Origin: Hemicentrotus pulcherrimus
Lineage: Eukaryota; Echinodermata; Echinoidea; Camarodonta; Strongylocentrotidae
DNA length: 19,108 bases
NCBI GenBank assembly: GCA_003118195.1
Contig: BEXV01002087.1
Span: 1-19,108 of the forward strand
Direction of reading: 5' to 3'
Shown here: positions 9,157 through 18,849 of the stretch, piece after piece
Numbering within the stretch: the first letter of the stretch is position 1
How the letters are laid out: every line of letters starts with the position of its first letter
The notes under the pieces: generated by a model
The model's input: the letters and a program-made list of their open reading frames with translations, nothing else
Databases searched by the model: none
What the model was told of the DNA's origin: nothing
Program-made: the position numbers and the translations under genes

Positions 9157-9760
9157 GTCAAGATCAAACATGAAAATATATACAACTCCTTCTTAGATCG
9201 CATGCATCATTAACCATTCAAATTCATCCATTTTATTGTTGATGGAACTAGCATTGGTTATAAACTCTGCGGCCCCGAATGTTCAAATTACCAATATTCG
9301 GGAAATCATCATCTCATCTTCAGGGAGCGTCATGTCCAAGTATCCTCATTATGAGTATTTCAAGTTGTCTCGTGGAGCTGTGGGTATTTTACAGATACTC
9401 TAAATCTGGTATTCATTTATCGTCATCTTTGAAATACCGTTCGTTAAAGTGTCGTTTGGCCCTGGATCCCACTTACTACTGATATCTGTCAAATTCAGAC
9501 GGATACGTCGCTTCCTCGCCAAAATGTGCTGGCACACCTATGCCGATCGCAAAATCACCTTTCTTCCTTTTTAATAAACAGTAGTTTTTTGTTTTGTTTA
9601 ACATACTCAGTTGAACAAAATTGAAGACATATGAAAAGAGACTGATAACATAACAGATGGCGCTCTCAGCTAACTGAATACGCTCAGGAGCGTGGCTGCC
9701 TGAATGATCACGAGCGATCCTGGGGCGTTCCATGTATAATGTTACTAAGTTATTGTTGCT
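9157..9760. other. No recognised gene; two unsupported short ORFs
   Basis: Plus 9279-9482 (67 codons) and minus 9476-9733 (85 codons) are the longest frames. Neither shows a signal peptide, domain or repeat that I can name, and they meet tail to tail. Composition is slightly less AT-rich than the flanks. They could be relic exons but nothing positive supports this. Confidence 0.3.
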
Positions 9761-12197
9761 GGGACTTTAGCCAATCCAGGACAGTGCCTGTAAGAAATAC
9801 GTCAAAGATTCTTGGTCAATTATGCCGAACTTTTAGCCTTACCAATGCTGAATAAGGACGCAGTTTTTTTTATCAAACATTCCAAAGAGACTGTGGGCAT
9901 CAATTTTTATATTCGAGTCTCCAAATAGTTCGGATTAAGTTGTACAATTTCTAATGATATTATAATTTTATTTCCTATTAAATTTCTAACTTGTTTTGTA
10001 CGTTGATTGCTTATCACTATGAGATTTAATGCAAATGTTTATTACACAAGTCATGGTAATTGTAGAAAACGGGAAAGTTATCTCAAAATTTCCTAGTTGA
10101 AATTCAGAAATATTTATGACAGAAGAAAAGAGGAATGACAATTTAAACATATTGAAACCAAATTGAAAGAGATAAACCATAGGGATTGACTTCGGTATAA
10201 GCAGACAACCATTCATCAATGAGACTGGGACACGAGACTGCCAGTGGGGTGTAGAACAATGTATATTTTAGGAAAGGTGATTTTATTATTTCAGGGATTT
10301 CAGTTTGTCGATGGTTCCATAGTAAAAATCTTGATGATATTAAATGAGTCTTGACGGATAGTTACGACGATAAATGCATTTACGTAACTCCTGAGAGTAA
10401 TGCTTCATTTTAACTTGATTGAGTTAATTATTCAAACAGCAATGAAAACAATGTTAAAATAAATACAATCAGGCCATGAGATATCATCATTGTTTCATGA
10501 TTTTGTTCATCCATGTTACGTAGTCCTATCCTGGATTATGTTTTTCCCTTTGTTTTCGGACAAAAGGTGATTTAAAGAAAAAAGGCGATTCCCAATCGTT
10601 GTATTCTGGTTACATGAATTAGCCTTGATTTTCTCAAAATTCAGAGTTTAATGAAAAGTTCAAAGCATTCACTTACTTTCTTGTAGCTATGTTTTCTCTT
10701 AATTTTATTCTAAGCTTACATCCTTTGAAGATGATATCGATATATACATTTTTAATTGTGCATGGCAGTAGTAAGGGAAGTGCAATGCACGCTTAACTCT
10801 GAAAACACAGGAGAAAGCTGTAGTCACTTCCGAAAAGCTGAATTTTTGAAATCATAAATCACAGTTGTAAACTTAGAATCTCGACATATGAGTTCAACGT
10901 TTGTATTCATATACGGACAAGTCTAGTGTATTTAGGCATTTGACGTATCAATAACAAGAGTTATGGCATAATGAACATAATTTTACATTCAAATAGCATT
11001 TTAATTGATTTTTGGTTTGATCCACACTTTAATCATTTAACAACAAGCTAGCACAGTTAATAATTCCATGGCTCTGAACATTACCTTATATCATAATTTT
11101 TTCAAGGATTCAATATTATTCTGACGGATCATTTCTCTCACGAATTGAAATCATAAAAGGAAAGATCGCGGGATAATGTTCATGTTTTCTGAAAATGCAA
11201 AAAGTAACTGTCTTAAAAAAATAAAAAGGGCAGGAAAAGCCTGAATGCTGATGTATTTTGTTGAAGACATTCGACTGCCTGAATTTTTGGGGCAGGGGCG
11301 AAGCGAAAATATACCATTTGTTTACATTGGTTTATACCCCTACATTGTGATTACATTATCAGGGATGATTTCTATGTTTGTTTCTCTCTTTATATGTCCA
11401 ATATACTGTTTAAGCATAATAAACGTACTTTGTAGTCGGGTGTGATGGTATGAATAATTTTTTGAGATTTTTGAGGTCGCAGTGCAACATATTGCTCCGG
11501 TTCTCTCATTTTCGCTCGCTGGACGTATATAGTAGACGGCAATCGGCGGATTAGACGACACTTGGTAGTGATTTTGTATGTGAGATTGCTTTGCTTCATA
11601 TAAAATACAAGTACGTTTTACATATCTTTAAACTATCATTGCTATCTGATAATTAAACAGTTATTAAAATAAACCTACCAAACTACAAAGTAGGGGAGTT
11701 TGATGTGGTGCACGATTGCACCCCTCTGTAAATAATCGAATAGTCCATGGTGATCATGAATATCCATTTTTTTTTGCTTACCTCGGCAAAATGCTTGGCT
11801 ATAATAAATGGAAAAATTACGGTGGGGGTTGGATGAAATGGACATAATGAACCGATCAGAACTGATCTATGATAATTCATGCTTATTATCCTGTGTGTGC
11901 TTGAGCTATAACCTTACAATCCCGTGGCAAATTGCGTCCAAAGTTCGACTTGTTTCACATGTGTTATATAGGCAATGGCGAGCTAGCGACCTATTTTGAC
12001 AAAATTACGGTGGGTGAATTTTCAAAAGTCAATAGGAAATGAGGGTTCCAATGAAAGAGCTAGTGTAAACGTACGCCGGGTGGATGTGCTTTTCGTTTAA
12101 ACAAAAAATAATTTTTAACGATTTTTTTTTAATTGCATAAATTATCTTTTGTACTATTGTGTTTTATTTGATAAATGAACGACTACTTCATACCTTT
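9761..12197. other. AT-rich sequence, no gene or repeat recognised
   Basis: About 2.4 kb without a supportable feature. Short ORFs at 9986-10219, 11245-11445, 11340-11561, 11390-11599, 11683-11880 and 11808-11999 lack recognisable domains and overlap one another on opposite strands. A small stem (GGTGCA/TGCACC) is at 11707-11722. Confidence 0.5.
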
Positions 12198-12345
12198 AAA
12201 CATTATTGCAGTATGATACATCATCTTTTGATGGAAGTAATTTTTGGAATATGCTTCCCACTGATCTAAGAATTGAGAGATTAAGTACCTCTTTTCGTAA
12301 AAAACTTACAAAATTACTCTTGGGTGAAAACCACAAATCATAACC
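12198..12345 (+). pseudogene. LINE ORF2 C-terminal fragment
   Basis: The frame opens just after a stop and reads about 48 codons to TAA at 12343-12345. It contains SNFWNMLPTDLR followed by LSTSFRKKLTKLLL. This matches the conserved last segment of many LINE proteins, where the pattern is S-x-LWNxLP, then x-SFKxxLKxxLL at the very C-terminus. Only this tail survives, without polymerase or endonuclease residues, so it encodes no activity. The assignment rests on pattern recognition of the WN-LP motif and the Lys/Leu-rich end. Confidence 0.7.
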
Positions 12346-12768
12346 TTGCAATTAGATCCCGTAGATGCATAGAGGAACCAGTATCGTTTTTTAATAAAAT
12401 TGTAATATTATACACAAATCTTATTTAAAGGATTTTGAAACACGTTGTGTATTTTTCAATGAACTTTAATTCAGGTCTTAGATAACGAGAGTCAGACTCG
12501 ACTAGCACATGTGCTATATTATACTCTATTTTACCATCAATCACAAACTCATTGAAAATAGTCATGTAGTGTTTTATTTGACACTAAAACTACTTTTTAT
12601 TATTGTTTTGATATTACATGTATATCGCTGTAGAACATGTATTTTTATAATTCATGTCATGTATTTATGTTATATTGATATTGTTACTGTACATTTATAT
12701 ATATCTTTTGTTTTAATGTATCAATGGTGGTGAATAAATAAATTCAAATAAAATTCAAATAAAATTCT
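12198..12768 (+). mobile_element. 3' end of a LINE, heavily 5'-truncated
   Basis: The C-terminal end of a non-LTR retrotransposon ORF (12198-12345) is followed by about 420 bp of AT-rich 3' UTR. It closes in an 11-base tandem tail, AAATAAAATTC repeated more than twice (12742-12767), after AATAAATAAA. The 5' part is absent, which is usual for LINE insertions that stop reverse transcription early. It could be the same family as the minus-strand LINE at 1123-3590, but that copy lacks its 3' end, so they cannot be compared here. The ORF at 12509-12733 lies in the UTR and is not a gene. Confidence 0.7.
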
Positions 12769-12772
12769 TCGT

Positions 12773-12816
12773 TTTTCCTTTCCTTTCCTTTCCTTTTTTT
12801 AAGAGGGGGGGGGGGG
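12773..12816. repeat. (TTTCC)n microsatellite and G12 run
   Basis: Several TTTCC units (about 12773-12794) are followed by poly-T and a G homopolymer at 12805-12816, directly after the LINE tail. Tails and 3' junctions of LINEs often grow simple repeats. Confidence 0.85.
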
Positions 12817-13579
12817 TGGAGAGCCGGGTACATCGCCACTGTGTATCCGCGCCTTTTGGGGATATATTCCTTGTACAACAACTTTTTTCCCTACAGAAAT
12901 ATCCTTTTTCCCTGTTATATACAGTGCGGTAATTTAAAGCTACCAGATGTGCGCGTGCAGGCTGCAGGCCTTTCTCAGTATCTGCGCTCACCGAATATAA
13001 TTCAAAAGCTTCTTTTGATGTGTGCGAGCGGCTAAGTCTTCCTTGAGAAAATAGGCTAAACATCATGTTTTTCAGGGGATGAGTTGGATGTCTTATGGAG
13101 ATTTCGAAATTTAAGAGCTAAAAACGCGAAGTGAGTGTAGGATTTGTTTAGGATTTTGAAGAAACACTTACATATTCACCTGGTCAGGTGTAGAGGATTC
13201 CTTACTCCGGGAATTCACAAGACAGTCAAAATCACTTATATTCATAACAAATTACATTTTAGAAAACCACTATCTAAATAGCTAAAATTTAAAGTTTCTC
13301 CTTCTTCGATATTCAATAATCGTACTTAAAATCAGTAATGCTGATCTTCTTAAATAAATTAAATGAATTTAAATGATATAATGGGACAGAAGTGAAAGAA
13401 GTTGTATTTAAAGATGGGCAATCCTCTCTGAAATCCATGCTAAGATGTTGTTATAAGTAGCAATTATACTAATTAATTTGCCAATGGATTGACACAATTT
13501 GATTTGGTTCATCTCAATTTTCAATATAATGACACTGGTAATAAGTAGGCTTTTTGAAGTATCCTAACAGTTTTCCATA
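12817..13579. other. AT-rich sequence, no gene seen
   Basis: Frames at 12755-13066 (minus) and 12841-13035 (plus) overlap on opposite strands and show no known domain. Nothing else was recognised. Confidence 0.45.
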
Positions 13580-13990
13580 TACTTAAATATGTACGACTAT
13601 GTGGTAAACCACATGATCTGAAACCCCACACTGTGACAATACTGTATTCACAGAGTTTGCACGTAGTTAAATATATACCACACTGTGGTAAATAAGTGTC
13701 ACTCTGTGTTAAATATGTATGACTATGTGGTAAACCACATGATCTGAACCCCAAACTGTTACAATACTGTGATCATAGAGTTAACACAAAGTTCAATACA
13801 TATACCACTGTGGTAAATATGTGGTACTATGTGTTAATTATGTCAGTTTATGTGGATATTATGTGGTAAACCACATAATATCGACTGAAACTCGACACTG
13901 TGACAACAATGTGAACACATAATGTCCACACAGTTTACACATAGTTGATTATGTGAATATAGTGTGGCTACAATGTGATTGTACCATAAA
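13580..13990. repeat. Tandem array of about three ~130-bp units with hairpin motifs
   Basis: ATGTGGTAAACCACAT, a 7-bp stem with a 2-base loop, occurs at 13599-13614, 13725-13740 and 13861-13876. The spacings are 126 and 136 bases. A second palindrome per unit follows, TACCACACTGTGGTA at 13676-13690 and TACCACTGTGGTA at 13803-13815. The phrases TGAAACCCCACACTGTGACAA and CACAGAGTTTGCAC recur in diverged form. A shorter sub-motif, roughly TATGTGGTAAAT, appears many times in both orientations. The minus ORF 13521-13754 merely reads the units, which explains its internal amino-acid repetition. It could be a minisatellite or the interior of a MITE-like element. Family unknown. Confidence 0.8.
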
Positions 13991-14032
13991 GGTAATTATG
14001 TGCTACCACCGGAATATACCTTAAAGGTAATA

Positions 14033-14323
14033 AAAGTTTTGGTATGGGTCATGGATTTGGTTCATATGAACATATTAGAAGCATATGCGACCCTACAATA
14101 TTCAGTGATCGTTGTCGCGGTTGAAATCGAGTCTAAAGTTAGAACATTGTAAATAATATACCTTTTTATCTTGTATAACTCCCTTTCAAGGTCAAGATAT
14201 TAATAAAGGTATAAAACAATTTGTCTTGACTAAAATCGACCTATTAGCTAGTCAGCTTTGGAAATTATATATCACAACTACATATTCTGAGATTTCCATG
14301 GTTGCAGCTACCATTGTACGGCC
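14033..14323 (+). repeat. Unclassified dispersed repeat, copy 2
   Basis: This is the same sequence as 8227-8484 in opposite orientation. It is longer by about 30 bases because of a foldback insertion near its middle (14157-14213). It begins about 40 bases after the hairpin-bearing tandem array. The gap contains TACCATAAAGGTAAT at 13982-13996 and TACCTTAAAGGTAAT at 14017-14031. The array is not seen beside copy 1, so it is not obviously part of the repeat. Open frames continue on both sides of the insertion but in disrupted register. Confidence 0.8.
14157..14213. repeat. Imperfect hairpin inserted in dispersed repeat copy 2
   Basis: TATACCTTT at 14157-14165 pairs with AAAGGTATA at 14205-14213. 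ATCTTG then pairs with CAAGAT nearer the loop, with unequal internal bulges. Copy 1 has no counterpart, so this is either an insertion in copy 2 or a loss from copy 1. The AAAGGTA end motif also occurs twice just upstream of copy 2. Confidence 0.5.
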
Positions 14324-14376
14324 GTACTTACGTAGGCAGTATTTGTAATTTATCAATATTATAATAAAAATATTTT

Positions 14377-14401
14377 TGTTGTTGTTGTTGTTGTTGTTGT
14401 T
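14377..14401. repeat. (TTG)8 microsatellite
   Basis: About eight uninterrupted TTG units, followed by ordinary AT-rich DNA. Confidence 0.97.
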
Positions 14402-14825
14402 ATCATTATGGTTTTATTATTGTAGGAGAGGATCAATTTAATTATCATTTCAATGCATTTCTTTCGTTTTAGTTCCAAGAAAGAAAGCCAAGTCAAGTTC
14501 TGTTATGATACCTACATAAAATTGTGTAAAATAAAAGTTAAATATTTTTTAAAATGTAGAGAGATAGAGTAAGTGAGCAAAATGCCTAAGCCTATGAAAA
14601 TATATTTGGGTGAAGCATTAGCCTTATTCAAGACCCTTTAAATTAGAATCAGACCGTTTTCCTTTTAAGATCGCGTTCATTTTGGAATCAGCATTACCTC
14701 TCTAGACTAGGTGTCGAGTCGGGAAGATGTCCTAAACGATAAGAGAGGCAGAGCACCAAAGAGTTCTCAAATTCAAGTGCCCTTCGTATCGTATGTCCTC
14801 AACATCTATTCCACTCCCCGCGTGG
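14402..14825. other. AT-rich sequence, no gene seen
   Basis: No ORF or RNA gene was recognised. The plus ORF 14711-14923 gets its Gly/Pro-rich end from the homopolymers that follow and is not supported. Confidence 0.5.
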
Positions 14826-14900
14826 AGGGGGGGGGGGGGGGGGGCCCCCCGAAAAAAAGGGGAAACCCCCCAACCTTTTTGTTTTTTTTAATTTTTTNGG
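14826..14900. repeat. Homopolymer cluster (G18, C6, A7, T runs) with an ambiguous base
   Basis: G18 at 14827-14844 runs straight into C6 and A7, then further G4, C6 and T8 runs, ending at an N at 14898. Such stacked homopolymers plus an N suggest either a difficult simple-sequence tract or a base-calling problem. Exact lengths should not be trusted. Confidence 0.85.
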
Positions 14901-16638
14901 AAATCTCGTTCACTCTTTTTTGATCAGTGGACGTCCTTCCGGCAGGTGCCGATGAACATGAAATGAATCTTGGCATGCACACGTGGTATTCGGAATGAAT
15001 TTGAATGATAAAAGTGTGATATCCATTGCCCCATTCATTGAATAACCGAAGTACAATGACGGTCCCCGCCGATCTTTGTGTTTGCGCTAACTTGAGAGAA
15101 CGTTTTTTAAATGGGTGAAACGAATTGCATTTACAAAACATAAAAATTATACTCAAATACTATACATAGAAACATAGTAGAAAATACAGTAATATGCTCA
15201 GTAATATACAAATTAGAAATAATACTTCACAAAAATATCAACATCGAAATAGAAAAAGACAGGGAAATGAAGGACAGACGAGATCAAGCTGGGAATTGAA
15301 AAGGAGGTAGAAAAGACATGTTTGGATAAACATTGAAATTTACGATATCGACATCATTGCCAATGTTATAATGATGATAATAGTAACAATTGTAATATGA
15401 TTAATACTGATATTAATTTGAAAAAAAAAGTGAAATTTGAAAAAAAGTGCATAATTTGCTGGTAACTCCTATATTATCGTCGTCATCATCAGATCATTAC
15501 TATCAATATTATTATCATTATTACTGTTATCATTATCATAATAGTTGTTGCTGCTCGATTATTGGATTATTTTGATTATCATTTATATAATAATCATGAT
15601 TATTTTGTATTATCATGTTTAACAACTGTTATCGTTATTATCATTTCTATTATTTTGTGTATATTGCTTGCGGATTTTTAATTAATCAGGTTACTTCTAT
15701 CAACGTTCGGGGTAAAAGAAGATAACGAAGAAAATACTTTTTTTTTAAATGGAAAGATTAAAATCGTAAAACAGGAAACTTAAGATGTTGAGGATATCCC
15801 TATAGAGAATCGATAATCTTCGCCTATTTTAGTTCTCCAGGCGACATTCCGCATGATCTGCATCTTTGTTCATGATACCATGGTAACCAAAGAATGATCC
15901 TTCCAGTCAAAATCAGTAAGTCGTCAGATGATTAAGAGAAAGCCCTCTCTAGGGCTCTCATTTTTATTCGAGGGGATGGAAATATCAGGAAATGTTTCAA
16001 CGCGACCAAAGGCACTTCTTCCGTTTCGAAAAAAGGCAATTATGTAGTGGAGTATGAAATATGTCACCAGGCAAAATACTCATGAGTTTCCAAAAGAAGT
16101 ATTTATGACAGGTAGATTTTCTTGATAATATTGTAAACGCCAGGGATTCAAGCAAATTAGTTAAAAATAAAGGGTGGCGGGGTTACTGGGAGGGAAATAA
16201 TGAGTTTAACAGATTTTTTTTTCACTGTAAAAAAGTAAACTAAACTGACACCCACACTGAAATCTTCTTTCGGAAAATATTCTTGCCGGTAAATTTATAC
16301 ACTTGAGTACCTTTTATTTAACCCAGGGATTAGTTGATAAATTTACATTTTATGTGGGAATACAAATTTGAACGTTACAATCATGATTAGAATATCCCAT
16401 TTCACCCCCTTTCACCTATCAATCCTGTTATTTCCACTCAGCAAGTCACCCAAATAATATTAATTTTGCAGTTCACCATGTGGGTAGTCCTGAATGGGAC
16501 AGTTGGGTTTGAAAGGAGAAAGTGAGAGAAGGGTATTCTTTTTGATTGGTATTGCACGGAGAGAAGTAATGACATTAATATATTATTGCGTGCGTGAGAG
16601 GAGTGCTGAAAAGAGCCGGTAATCCAGTTCATGAATAT
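14901..16638. other. AT-rich sequence with a degenerate ATT/ATC region, no gene seen
   Basis: Bases 15350-15660 are rich in ATT, ATC and ATA triplets (worn trinucleotide repeat). Elsewhere no ORF, RNA or element was recognised. AGCCCTCTCTAGGGCT near 15942-15957 is a 6-bp stem with a 4-base loop, unremarkable in this setting. Confidence 0.5.
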
Positions 16639-16653
16639 GAAGGAAGAGAGAGA

Positions 16654-16692
<39 letters not shown>

Positions 16693-16694
16693 AG

Positions 16695-16731
<37 letters not shown>
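16639..16731. repeat. (GA)n microsatellite with GAAA interruptions
   Basis: Long AG dinucleotide runs are split by GACAGGGA and AAAGAAAGAAAG interruptions. Confidence 0.97.
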
Positions 16732-17005
16732 TGACGAGGCTTTAAGTTCCGAATAGGTCTACTACATGACATCAGAATATATTTTGAATAAAATCCTCTG
16801 AATAATATTCAGGGCCTATACACACTGACAATTTCAAAATTGAAGTATTCTCTCTTACTAACCCATTATTCGGTTCGTTTCCATAAATTTGTCAATTGAA
16901 TGTAAATCTCGATACACATGTTTATGCTGTACAGATCTCATTTTTCAATATGCAAATAAATCCTTCCTCACATAACCAAGGGGATCAATTATTATTCATA
17001 TTTTC
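16732..17005. other. AT-rich sequence, no gene seen
   Basis: No recognised feature. The plus ORF 16896-17105 is interrupted by the inverted repeat and has no domain. Confidence 0.5.
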
Positions 17006-17064
17006 CTTCAGATTTTATATTATGTGCATTATGCTAATACGTCTGAATAATATAAAATCTGAAG
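17006..17064. repeat. Perfect 17-bp inverted repeat with 25-base loop
   Basis: CTTCAGATTTTATATTA at 17006-17022 is the exact reverse complement of 17048-17064. A perfect 17-bp match this close together is improbable by chance even in AT-rich DNA. Pairing does not extend past the outer ends. Possible readings are a very small foldback element, a short pre-miRNA-like hairpin, or a local inverted duplication. The loop is unremarkable. Confidence 0.8.
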
Positions 17065-17329
17065 ATCTTCTGCTCCGTCCACCCTCAGTTATCAAACGAA
17101 AGTGAGTATATGTAAAGTTGAATATTGAAATATAATCTTTATAATACAAATTATTAGAAAGTGATATTTAAAAAAAAAGCATTTATAAAGCGATGATAAA
17201 GTTAAGATTCTATAATATCTTTTTAAGTAAACAAAATATTCTTTCCATGCAAAAAAGTACGGCGCACGAATGATCAATGTGAAAAAGAATGGCAACAAAA
17301 GTGAGTACACTCTTGTACTATTAAATGAC

Positions 17330-17632
17330 AGTTTTAATGTCCTTTGGCAAGACATTGATCTACATTTGCCACTCTCCACCCAGGTGTTAAATGGGTACCC
17401 GGTAGGATGCGAAAGCCAATGTGGTATGCTTAGCAATTTGAGCCTAGTAGCTCTTGTTAGAATGCTCCACAGGGAGTGGAGAAAGTGCATACATTGAAGT
17501 GCATACATTGTGTGCAGGCAAGCCAGAATCCGATGACCGGGGGTAATAATGTAAAGCGCTTAGAAACTCGGACATTCCCGACGTATTAAGCGCTATATAA
17601 GCACTAATATTATTATTATTATTATTATTATT
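17330..17632 (+). mobile_element. ATT-tailed SINE-like element, copy 1
   Basis: The body runs from about CCTTTGGCAAG through CTCCACCCAGGTGTTAAATG and GGGTACCCGGTAGGATG to CCGATGACCGGGG. It ends in TAAGCGCTATATAAGCACT and an ATT trinucleotide tail (about 17609-17632). From memory this is the body and tail of a tRNA-SINE type widespread in marine invertebrates. The tRNA-like head expected upstream is not visible, so it is 5'-truncated or too diverged. A 14-base tandem duplication (AGTGCATACATTGA) is at 17484-17511. The last third matches the reverse complement of 18976-19108. ORFs at 17092-17508 (minus) and 17270-17497 (plus) are readings of it. Confidence 0.75.
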
Positions 17633-18360
17633 AGATTATTGTCAAAATTGTGGATGGTCACCTTTGTTTCCAAGCACTACTTAAATTGTAGTAGTGCAGA
17701 CTGTAGAGGAGATAACCAATAGTAATTATGTCTTTAATTTCACCCTGTTCCACCCCTCCGCAGTGACTTCTCAAAGGAAAGAAGGTTAAAAGTTGGAAAT
17801 TTTTGTTCTTCCTGTTTTTGTGTTAAAGATTGGTCAAGAGGAGCTACAGCATAGTGTGACTCCAAGGAATGATAAACATTTTTGGCACTATGCTTTCAAA
17901 ACAAATCTTATGTTTGGTACTAAAAGTGAAGAATATTATTGTCATTTTACCACTTACATGATAGTGATATGTAACACTGACAATAAATAAATAAGGCCAA
18001 TGCGGCATTTTCAAGATTTTGCAAGGTATTTATGGTATTCAGTTAACTGCTCTGAAATTGAGGTCTCACTTATCTGTTTTGCCATACTTCTTAGTCTTCT
18101 CTGTTAATAGAGAAGTTTGAACGTTCTTCAGGCCCGCACACGACCGACGTACTTATACGGACACTGATATGGATTAACATGTTAAAAGACGAGTAATGTT
18201 CAGCCTCTTTTCTACTGCCGCCTTCTCTTTAAGAATGAAGATGTGAGGATTCAATTACATTCAGGTTACAAAAATAAGCCACTCTAAATGAGTACTTGTG
18301 AATATTCAAACGGTGATTTCCGGAAAACTAAACCCTTTCCTTTTCCAAACTCAAGGGACA
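17633..18360. other. No gene supported
   Basis: A 65-codon plus ORF at 17793-17990 ends near AATAAATAAATAAGG. It has no recognisable domain. The AATAAA-like string could be a polyadenylation signal by chance. The rest shows nothing. Confidence 0.4.
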
Positions 18361-18610
18361 TGGAATGAGAAACAAAGACCGAGACACACACACAGAAGAA
18401 ACCCAGCGAATGAAGAGGGTCCAATGTGAGAAGATGCTATGACCTGTTGAAGGAGTTGGTGGTCATTAAAAACAAGAACAAGGGGTGCAGATGGAAGAAG
18501 GGATGAACACGAGATCGGAGATTCATCAGAAAGAGAGAAAGAGAGAAAGACGGAGAGAGAGAAAGACGGAGAGAGAGAAAGAATAAAAGAAATAAGAAAA
18601 ATAAATAAAC
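18361..18610. repeat. Purine-rich region with GAGAGAAA-type repeats
   Basis: It is A/G-dominated throughout. It has short CA runs near 18390, and GAGAGAAAGACG repeats around 18535-18585. Confidence 0.8.
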
Positions 18611-18746
18611 CGAGGGCGAAGATAATTTTTTTTATCTACTGAACGTTTAAAGAAAGAAAACCAAATTTCTGCGAAAATTTCTGCGACCTTACAATAGATT
18701 TAAGGACAATAAGGTGCATATCGTAGACGTATTGTCACAAGCGAAA

Positions 18747-18807
18747 TACACTATCGCTCATATAATTGGAATATATTTGTTTTACCCCAATTTATGGAAT
18801 TATTTTA
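18747..18807. repeat. Right arm of the 61-base inverted repeat pair
   Basis: This segment matches the reverse complement of bases 1-61 at 57 of 61 positions, with substitutions only. The shared core includes CGCTCATATAA and TTTTGTTTTACCCCAA. Similarity is lost on the 18746 side. On the 18808 side the partner lies outside the window. Confidence 0.8.
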
Positions 18808-18849
18808 AAAATAATTTGCCAATGTGTGTTTTGCGTGACTGCTAAAGCA

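Noticed and set aside
11813..12014. 14-base direct repeat AAAATTACGGTGGG at 11813-11826 and 12001-12014, possible target-site duplication
   Set aside because: The 174 bases between show no element features, and one 14-base match in 19 kb of AT-rich DNA is expected by chance.
12509..12733. 74-codon hydrophobic plus ORF
   Set aside because: It lies in the 3' UTR of the truncated LINE and reflects T-rich composition.
13521..13754. Repetitive 77-codon minus ORF
   Set aside because: Its repeated peptide comes from two units of the tandem array. No start context or known domain.
15350..15660. CRISPR-like spacing of ATT/ATC motifs
   Set aside because: It is a worn trinucleotide repeat without fixed repeat units or unique spacers.
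15942..15957. Small GC stem resembling an intrinsic terminator
   Set aside because: The window is eukaryotic in character and there is no upstream gene. A 6-bp stem is common by chance.
17092..17508. 138-codon minus ORF, the longest intact frame outside the LINE
   Set aside because: Much of it reads the ATT-tailed SINE-like element backwards and the rest is AT-rich flank. No domain was recognised.
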